The position numbers and the translations under genes are program-made. From positions 1 to 5,067 of the forward strand of contig CAIXMG010000044.1 in NCBI GenBank assembly GCA_903920485.1: a stretch of DNA of 5,067 bases, given 5' to 3'. The notes below the pieces were generated by a model. The model saw nothing but the letters and a program-made list of their open reading frames with translations, did no database searches and was not told the DNA's origin. Each line of letters begins with the position of its first letter. Within the stretch, counting starts at the first letter, position 1. Below are positions 1-3,466 of this stretch, in pieces. The stretch is from an uncultured bacterium (lineage in GTDB: Bacteria; Patescibacteriota; Minisyncoccia; Phycocordibacterales; UBA1006).

Positions 1-896
1 CCCACGGTCTTGTCGTTGTCGTCGACGACGATCGCGACATGCAGTTTCATTTTCTGAAACTGTACCAATAAGTGATCCGACTGAACGGTATCGGGAATCG
101 TCTTGATCGGTTTCACATATTCCTTGATGAGACGCGAGTGTTCGTCCTTTGCGAGTCCGCGCAGAATATCTTTTGAGGAAACGTATCCCGTAACGTGATC
201 GACGTCACCCGCATACACCGGGATTCGCGAGAATGGTTTTTCACCGATGATCGTGAGTGCCTGTGCAAGGGTGAGATTTTCCTCAAGTGCCTCGAGTGCG
301 CTTCGCGGCGTCATGATGTCGCGGGCGATCGTATCGTTCATGCGGAACGTGTTCAGGATGAGTCGCTTCTCGTCCAGTTCGATTTCGCCTTCGGCATGGC
401 TGGTTTCCGAAAGCACGCGCAGATCGTCTTCGGATATGGGAACGATATGGGTGCCGACCAATACCTTGATGAGTTTTTCATACAGCCAGACGATGGGTGA
501 AAAGATTTTCGTGATCACAAGAATCACTGGCGCGAATGTCATGCCGATTCCCTCCGCATGCTTGTCTCCGATGCTCTTCGGAATGAGTTCCCCGAACAGG
601 ATGATCGCAAACGTCATGATGACGGAAATGAGCGCAACCGATCCGGCGAATTCCTCGGCAGCGTTCTTGCCGATGAGAATGCTGCCGATGACGGTCGAAA
701 TGTTCATGAACACGACCAGGAGGAAGATCGATCGCGCCATCGACTGTTTCACGGTCAGGAGTGCCTTGCCCCCTCGCTTGTTCTGGGAAGCCAGCACTCG
801 TGCGCGCGATAGGGATACCGTGAACAGCGAGGCCTCGAGCATGGCAAAGAATCCGGTAATCACGACGATGACAAGCCCTTCAATTATGAGTTTCAT
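1..896 (-). CDS. CNNM/CorC (HlyC) family membrane protein with DUF21 and CBS domains, 3' end outside window
   Basis: The first 298 residues are visible; the C-terminus lies beyond position 1. The N-terminal DUF21 (CNNM) transmembrane domain covers about residues 1-140, with hydrophobic segments near 4-20, 56-76, 86-106 and 118-140. The family motif GELIPK is at 102-107, and E21-A-S begins the conserved small-residue stretch of the first helix. A linker containing GEIELDEKR (170-178) leads to a CBS pair. CBS1 starts at RDIMTPR (192-198) and continues through FSRIPVY (222-228) to SSKDIL (240-245). CBS2 has begun, with HVAIVVDD at 286-293. The rest of CBS2 and the usual CorC_HlyC C-terminal domain are not visible. 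Members of this family are inner-membrane proteins linked to Mg2+/Co2+ transport or efflux, with CBS domains thought to sense adenine nucleotides; the ion here is unknown. The ATG at 896 is chosen because a -10 element lies 10 nt upstream and translation starts directly into the first helix. Family assignment is firm; transport role is inferred. Confidence 0.93.
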   Translation of the reverse strand, partial: MKLIIEGLVIVVITGFFAMLEASLFTVSLSRARVLASQNKRGGKALLTVKQSMARSIFLLVVFMNISTVIGSILIGKNAAEEFAGSVALISVIMTFAIILFGELIPKSIGDKHAEGIGMTFAPVILVITKIFSPIVWLYEKLIKVLVGTHIVPISEDDLRVLSETSHAEGEIELDEKRLILNTFRMNDTIARDIMTPRSALEALEENLTLAQALTIIGEKPFSRIPVYAGDVDHVTGYVSSKDILRGLAKDEHSRLIKEYVKPIKTIPDTVQSDHLLVQFQKMKLHVAIVVDDNDKTV

Positions 897-906
897 AGAT
901 GGGGCG

Positions 907-915
907 AGTATAGCA
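907..915 (-). promoter_or_regulatory. Extended -10 promoter of the CNNM/CorC gene
   Basis: On the minus strand the sequence reads TGC-TATACT, an extended -10 element (TGN-TATAAT type), with the hexamer at 912-907. The ATG at 896 is only 10 nt further on, so transcription starting 6-8 nt after the hexamer would give an mRNA leader of about 2-4 nt. No convincing TTGACA-like -35 is seen at 16-18 nt spacing, where the sequence is occupied by the preceding terminator hairpin. There is no Shine-Dalgarno sequence between promoter and start. Confidence 0.6.
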
Positions 916-916
916 C

Positions 917-958
917 AAAACGTGAAACCCCCGAGCTGGTCGAGGGTTTTGTTTCACG
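917..958 (-). terminator. Intrinsic terminator of the substrate-binding protein gene
   Basis: The hairpin begins at the base after the TAG stop (961-959). Outer arms GTTTCACG (951-958) and CGTGAAAC (921-928) are perfect 8-bp complements. Inside them, 929-934 and 940-945 can pair with one mismatch. A T-run (917-920 read on the minus strand) follows the outer stem directly. A competing fold pairs 925-934 with 940-949 around a 5-nt loop. The outer arms equal half of the CACGTG-centred palindrome seen repeatedly in 3451-4970, but here the halves are in hairpin order, 22 nt apart. Confidence 0.7.
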
Positions 959-2071
959 CTACTTGATCTCACCGTTTGAAACCGTATGAACCTGATACTG
1001 CTTGTTCTGCGTCGCAATTCCTCCGATGGAATCAAATGAAACTTTTCCAAATGAGACCGTGTGGAATGTCGTGGACTTCAGGTAAGCCACAGGATCTTGG
1101 GTTTCGCTCTCGATCGTCTGAGCAACAATATTGAGTGCGTCATAAGCGGTCGATGCTGAAAGGGTCGGACCTGTTCCATATGCTTTCGCATAGTCGGCAG
1201 CGAAGTCTGAAGCGGGAGCTGCGTTTTCAACGAAGGTTGTTCCTTCAAGAAGTTTCTTATACTGATCGTTTGCAAACAAGCCGCGCACAACATCCACGGA
1301 ATATAATTTTGTTGAGGATGCGATTTGTTCATGGTTTCTTAAAAAAGAGTCAGTCATTGCTTCGTCGTACATTGCGAATGCGACACCGTCGACATGCTCG
1401 CTGTTTATTTTCGAGAAGACTGTTTTGAAGTCAGATTGGCCAGGATTAATAAGGTCTTCGGAAACAATAGTTATGCCCTGTTTGGCCGCGTCAGCCTTGA
1501 AGAAAGAAATAAATTCTTGATAAAAGGCATCGTTTTGGAATACCATTGCAACACGTGTTCCACCTCTATCCTTAATGGACTGAACAAGGCCTGCTGCTAT
1601 GGCGTCAGTCCGATACCACGTCGAGAACACATTAGGGATCGGCGTTCCCTGCTGAACAGCAGTGATACTTGCCGATGGAGTAATCATAACGGCATTACTC
1701 CCCTTCATGGCGCCTTGGGCACCTGGGTAGCTGTCCAACCAAGTGGGTCCAATAATATATTTCACACCATCGATACTGAGAAGTTTTTGCACCGCAGACA
1801 ATCCACCGTCAGAGGTACTCAAGGTATCTTCGGTAACAATTTCGATTTTCTTTCCGTTGATCCCGCCTTTTGCGTTAAGTTCGGACACGGCAAGCTTGAT
1901 GCCGTTCTGTTCGACCTCGCCCCATGACGACGCATTGCCGGTAAGGGCAAGTGCGGCACCGATTTTGATGGTCGCCCGATTGGATGAAGGTGCTGCCTGG
2001 TGTCGCACCAGAAATACAATCCCGAACGTTACAACGATAACTGCAAAAATGACAATAAGTTTGTTTTTCAT
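959..2071 (-). CDS. Membrane-anchored LivJ-like substrate-binding protein (periplasmic binding protein type I)
   Basis: This 370-residue protein resembles the extracytoplasmic receptors of branched-chain amino acid (HAAT-type) ABC transporters. Residues 1-4 (MKNK) are basic and 5-22 form a hydrophobic segment. There is no lipobox cysteine or clear signal-peptidase site, so it is probably an uncleaved anchor. The binding domain starts at IKIGAALALTG (35-45), the typical first strand and ligand loop, followed by GIKLAVSELNAKGGINGKK (57-75), a family hallmark. ITPSAS and later SDFKTVFSKI also match the family pattern. Length is normal. The ATG at 2071 is preferred: an in-frame ATG at 2155 would add 28 residues lacking signal-peptide character and would start inside the preceding gene's terminator. 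No permease or ATPase gene adjoins it; terminators bound it on both sides, so it appears monocistronic. The ligand cannot be told from sequence; an amino acid, small amide or signalling role are all possible. Confidence 0.9.
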   Translation of the reverse strand: MKNKLIVIFAVIVVTFGIVFLVRHQAAPSSNRATIKIGAALALTGNASSWGEVEQNGIKLAVSELNAKGGINGKKIEIVTEDTLSTSDGGLSAVQKLLSIDGVKYIIGPTWLDSYPGAQGAMKGSNAVMITPSASITAVQQGTPIPNVFSTWYRTDAIAAGLVQSIKDRGGTRVAMVFQNDAFYQEFISFFKADAAKQGITIVSEDLINPGQSDFKTVFSKINSEHVDGVAFAMYDEAMTDSFLRNHEQIASSTKLYSVDVVRGLFANDQYKKLLEGTTFVENAAPASDFAADYAKAYGTGPTLSASTAYDALNIVAQTIESETQDPVAYLKSTTFHTVSFGKVSFDSIGGIATQNKQYQVHTVSNGEIK

Positions 2072-2149
2072 ATAAGTGTTTATTACGAGTGAGTAATAGG
2101 GACACTTTACATTATTAATAATATGTTGTCTTAAATATATACCAAAACA
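2072..2149 (-). promoter_or_regulatory. AT-rich promoter region of the substrate-binding protein gene
   Basis: This 78-nt spacer is strongly AT-rich and must contain the promoter, because a terminator precedes it. The minus strand has a TAATAA hexamer (2085-2080) 8 nt before the ATG, a weak -10 candidate spaced like those of the two other minus-strand promoters. A perfect 12-bp palindrome, ATTATTAATAAT, lies at 2111-2122. An inverted repeat TATTAC/GTAATA (2081-2086 and 2093-2098) overlaps the -10 candidate and could be an operator. No Shine-Dalgarno sequence precedes the start. Exact promoter assignment is uncertain. Confidence 0.35.
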
Positions 2150-2182
2150 AAGCACTAATAAACTTATGGTTTACTAGTGCTT
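2143..2182 (-). terminator. Intrinsic terminator of the winged-helix gene
   Basis: Starting 3 nt after the TAA stop (2188-2186), arms 2169-2182 and 2150-2163 form a 14-bp stem around the 5-nt loop 2164-2168. In minus-strand RNA the one non-Watson-Crick position is a G-U wobble. In plus-strand RNA it would be an A-C mismatch, so the hairpin suits the minus strand better. A T-rich tail with one interrupting G follows (2149-2143). It separates this gene from the downstream substrate-binding protein gene. Confidence 0.8.
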
Positions 2183-2185
2183 GTA

Positions 2186-3004
2186 TTAAAACTTGAAATA
2201 TTTCATTAACTGCTTGCGGATTTTCATTGCCCTTTTAATGTCCCGCGTGATTACAATCTTGTGCCGCAGTGACCCCTCGATAAGAGAAATGACTTTTCTT
2301 TTTGTTTCTTCGTTCCACAAAGGATTCGTTTTATAGATTTTGTCTATCCCCTCCCCTGTTTTTTTGTCGACAAGGCTATCAATGACATAATCGCCAATGA
2401 CAAGGGTAAAGTAGTTCTTGGGGTAACTTGCTTTTGGTTCGTACATGACGGACGAGCCAAGTTTCTTGATATAAGAAGTTGTCTTCTTGTCGAGTTCCGT
2501 ATTGCTACCGATCACGACATACGAGTTCCGCTTGCTGGACTTGATCCATTCATATAAAAACTTCTGGGCACCAGGTCGTACCAGCGACCAAAATTCGTGC
2601 GCGTCGTACATCAGGATGTCGGCGGCGGGATGTTCTTTGGCAATGAGAAAAAAGTAGTGCATCCACAGCGTGTCCAAATGTCCGATGCTCCTGAATGAAT
2701 AAGTAAGGGACTCCCCTTCCGACAGGGTGACGAGCGACCGGGAAGTCTGTTCCTGGTAAGTAGCGTCTACGGTGTCCAAGAAGTCGTGCATACGTGTTAC
2801 CCATACATTGCTGAGGAAAACGCTTTGCTTGTTCTTCTCCACTACCTCATCCTGTACCAGTTTTCTCAGGGCCTTGTAAAATCCCTGTTTTGTCACTATG
2901 CGTTCCTTCGCAACAAGTTTCTCAAGTTCCAGTGTTGTACATGAACCCTTCGCGAGAATTTCGACGATGGTTTCGGCAGTATCGTGACGGGTTCCGATGA
3001 TCAT
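2186..3004 (-). CDS. Winged-helix domain protein of unknown function
   Basis: This 272-residue protein has no family I can name. Residues about 8-65 look like a winged helix-turn-helix: TAETIVEILAKG (9-20), a T-T-L-E-L-E-K-L helix (23-30), then a candidate recognition helix K39-QGFYKALRKL-V50, and a wing ending in VFLSN (62-66). A longer alpha/beta region follows, including ADILMYD (128-134), SYVVIGS (161-167), and a stretch with a KNYFTLVIGDYVI segment. The alternation of strands and helices after the winged helix is loosely like TrmB-type regulators with a degenerate phospholipase-D-like sensor domain, but the catalytic HKD motif is not evident and this is only a suggestion. The C-terminal 25 residues are very basic (K/R-rich). 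No membrane segment or signal peptide is seen, so it is probably cytoplasmic. The ATG at 3004 is 6 nt after an extended -10 element, implying a leaderless mRNA. It is divergent from the small gene at 3079 and may regulate that intergenic region. Confidence 0.8.
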   Translation of the reverse strand: MIIGTRHDTAETIVEILAKGSCTTLELEKLVAKERIVTKQGFYKALRKLVQDEVVEKNKQSVFLSNVWVTRMHDFLDTVDATYQEQTSRSLVTLSEGESLTYSFRSIGHLDTLWMHYFFLIAKEHPAADILMYDAHEFWSLVRPGAQKFLYEWIKSSKRNSYVVIGSNTELDKKTTSYIKKLGSSVMYEPKASYPKNYFTLVIGDYVIDSLVDKKTGEGIDKIYKTNPLWNEETKRKVISLIEGSLRHKIVITRDIKRAMKIRKQLMKYFKF

Positions 3005-3010
3005 GCACCC

Positions 3011-3019
3011 ATTCTATCA
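3011..3019 (-). promoter_or_regulatory. Extended -10 promoter of the winged-helix gene (leaderless)
   Basis: The minus strand reads TGA-TAGAAT (3019-3011), an extended -10 element. Six nt (GGGTGC) separate it from the ATG at 3004, so the A of the start codon falls at the expected transcription start. The -35 position (around CAGCAG) is poor, consistent with reliance on the extended -10. No room exists for a Shine-Dalgarno sequence. Confidence 0.55.
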
Positions 3020-3053
3020 TCCCCTTAGACATTCTGCTGTGTCTGTGATAGAA
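3012..3053. repeat. Inverted repeat spanning the divergent promoter region, candidate operator
   Basis: Arms TTCTATCA (3012-3019) and TGATAGAA (3046-3053) are perfect 8-bp complements, and each contains the -10 element of one divergent gene. A second short inverted repeat, AGACA (3027-3031) and TGTCT (3040-3044), lies between them but is not concentric. A dimeric regulator could bind here, the divergent winged-helix protein being one candidate. Alternatively, the symmetry only reflects two similar -10 elements facing outward. Confidence 0.4.
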
Positions 3054-3054
3054 A
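3025..3054 (+). promoter_or_regulatory. Promoter of the small plus-strand gene
   Basis: TTAGAC (3025-3030) resembles a -35, followed after 18 nt by TAGAAA (3049-3054), which is preceded by TGA to make an extended -10. Transcription would begin near 3061, giving a leader of about 18 nt. The purine-rich AAGAAGGG (3053-3060) lies about 18 nt before the ATG and would be at the very edge of or outside the transcript, so it is unlikely to be a working ribosome binding site. Confidence 0.45.
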
Positions 3055-3078
3055 GAAGGGAACCAAAACCTCTAAAAC

Positions 3079-3405
3079 ATGAATAAGCCAAACCCCTCGA
3101 AGCTCATGGCCTTCCTCGAAACCTCGGTGTATTCTTTTCTTGCTTGCCTGATAATTATCGATCTGATGAAAGTGTCAGTCATCCAGCCTGAGCCACGTTC
3201 CGAAATGGTGATCCTGGTCACGTTCACAGACGGATCTTCTTTGAAAAAGACATGCATCTTTCCCTCGTCGGCCAACCTTTCCTTCAAGTGCAAGAATGGA
3301 CACTTTTGGGTCGAATACTACGACAGCGAACTGCATACTCCTTTACAGAAAAAACTCGACGAGGATGTTGAAAGATTTGAGATAGTATCAGTTCATGACC
3401 TCTGA
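3079..3405 (+). CDS. Small hypothetical protein, 108 residues
   Basis: I do not recognise this protein. Evidence that it is a gene is contextual: it is the only plus-strand frame here not lying over another convincing gene, a candidate promoter precedes it, and a terminator begins 15 nt after its TGA stop. Its codons favour C or G at third positions, and the product has ordinary composition. Residues 11-30 (AFLETSVYSFLACLIIIDLM) are hydrophobic and could be a membrane helix or a buried helix. The remainder, including MVILVTFTDGSS and GHFWVEYYDSE, looks like short beta strands, followed by an acidic helix (LQKKLDEDVERFE). Three cysteines are present but no metal-binding pattern. No Shine-Dalgarno sequence precedes the ATG. 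A 73-residue minus-strand frame overlaps it (3072-3293) but lacks supporting signals. The gene could also be a chance open frame. Confidence 0.6.
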   Translation: MNKPNPSKLMAFLETSVYSFLACLIIIDLMKVSVIQPEPRSEMVILVTFTDGSSLKKTCIFPSSANLSFKCKNGHFWVEYYDSELHTPLQKKLDEDVERFEIVSVHDL

Positions 3406-3419
3406 TGTAAAAACTTAAT

Positions 3420-3449
3420 AAAGGCCGTGCCTCCAATGGTACGGCTTTT
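3420..3449. terminator. Bidirectional intrinsic terminator between convergent genes
   Basis: Arms 3420-3431 and 3438-3449 form a 12-bp stem with two G-U pairs and a 6-nt loop (3432-3437). On the plus strand it serves the small gene ending at 3405, with a T-run within and after the 3' arm (3446-3449, then TGTTT). On the minus strand it serves the CCA-adding enzyme gene ending at 3467, with a T-rich tail including a TTTTT run (3414-3410). It lies directly next to the parS-like site at 3451. Confidence 0.8.
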
Positions 3450-3450
3450 A

Positions 3451-3466
3451 TGTTTCACGTGGAACA
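3451..3466. promoter_or_regulatory. parS-like site 1 (15/16)
   Basis: The sequence TGTTTCACGTGGAACA differs at one position from the ParB/Spo0J consensus TGTTTCACGTGAAACA. Its reverse complement is TGTTCCACGTGAAACA, the form known as a Bacillus subtilis parS. It fills the interval between the bidirectional terminator and the stop codon of the CCA-adding enzyme gene, so it is the only site of the cluster free of coding constraint. Confidence 0.75.

Noticed and set aside
745..753. Perfect parS half TGTTTCACG within the CNNM/CorC gene
   Set aside because: The right half does not match (GTCAGGA), and the peptide T-V-K-Q is ordinary. Single half-sites, also seen around 110, 3751 and 3967, were not counted as sites.
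247..966. Long plus-strand open frame of 239 codons
   Set aside because: It is antisense to the CNNM/CorC gene, has a Met/Ser/Arg-rich composition, runs through the terminator, and matches no family, whereas the minus-strand frame has clear motifs.
1394..1927. Plus-strand open frame of 177 codons
   Set aside because: It is antisense to the substrate-binding protein gene, with no recognisable domain and no promoter or start signal.
2072..2155. 28-residue N-terminal extension of the substrate-binding protein from an ATG at 2155
   Set aside because: It would start inside the preceding gene's terminator stem and would bury the natural basic-plus-hydrophobic N-terminus beginning at MKNK.
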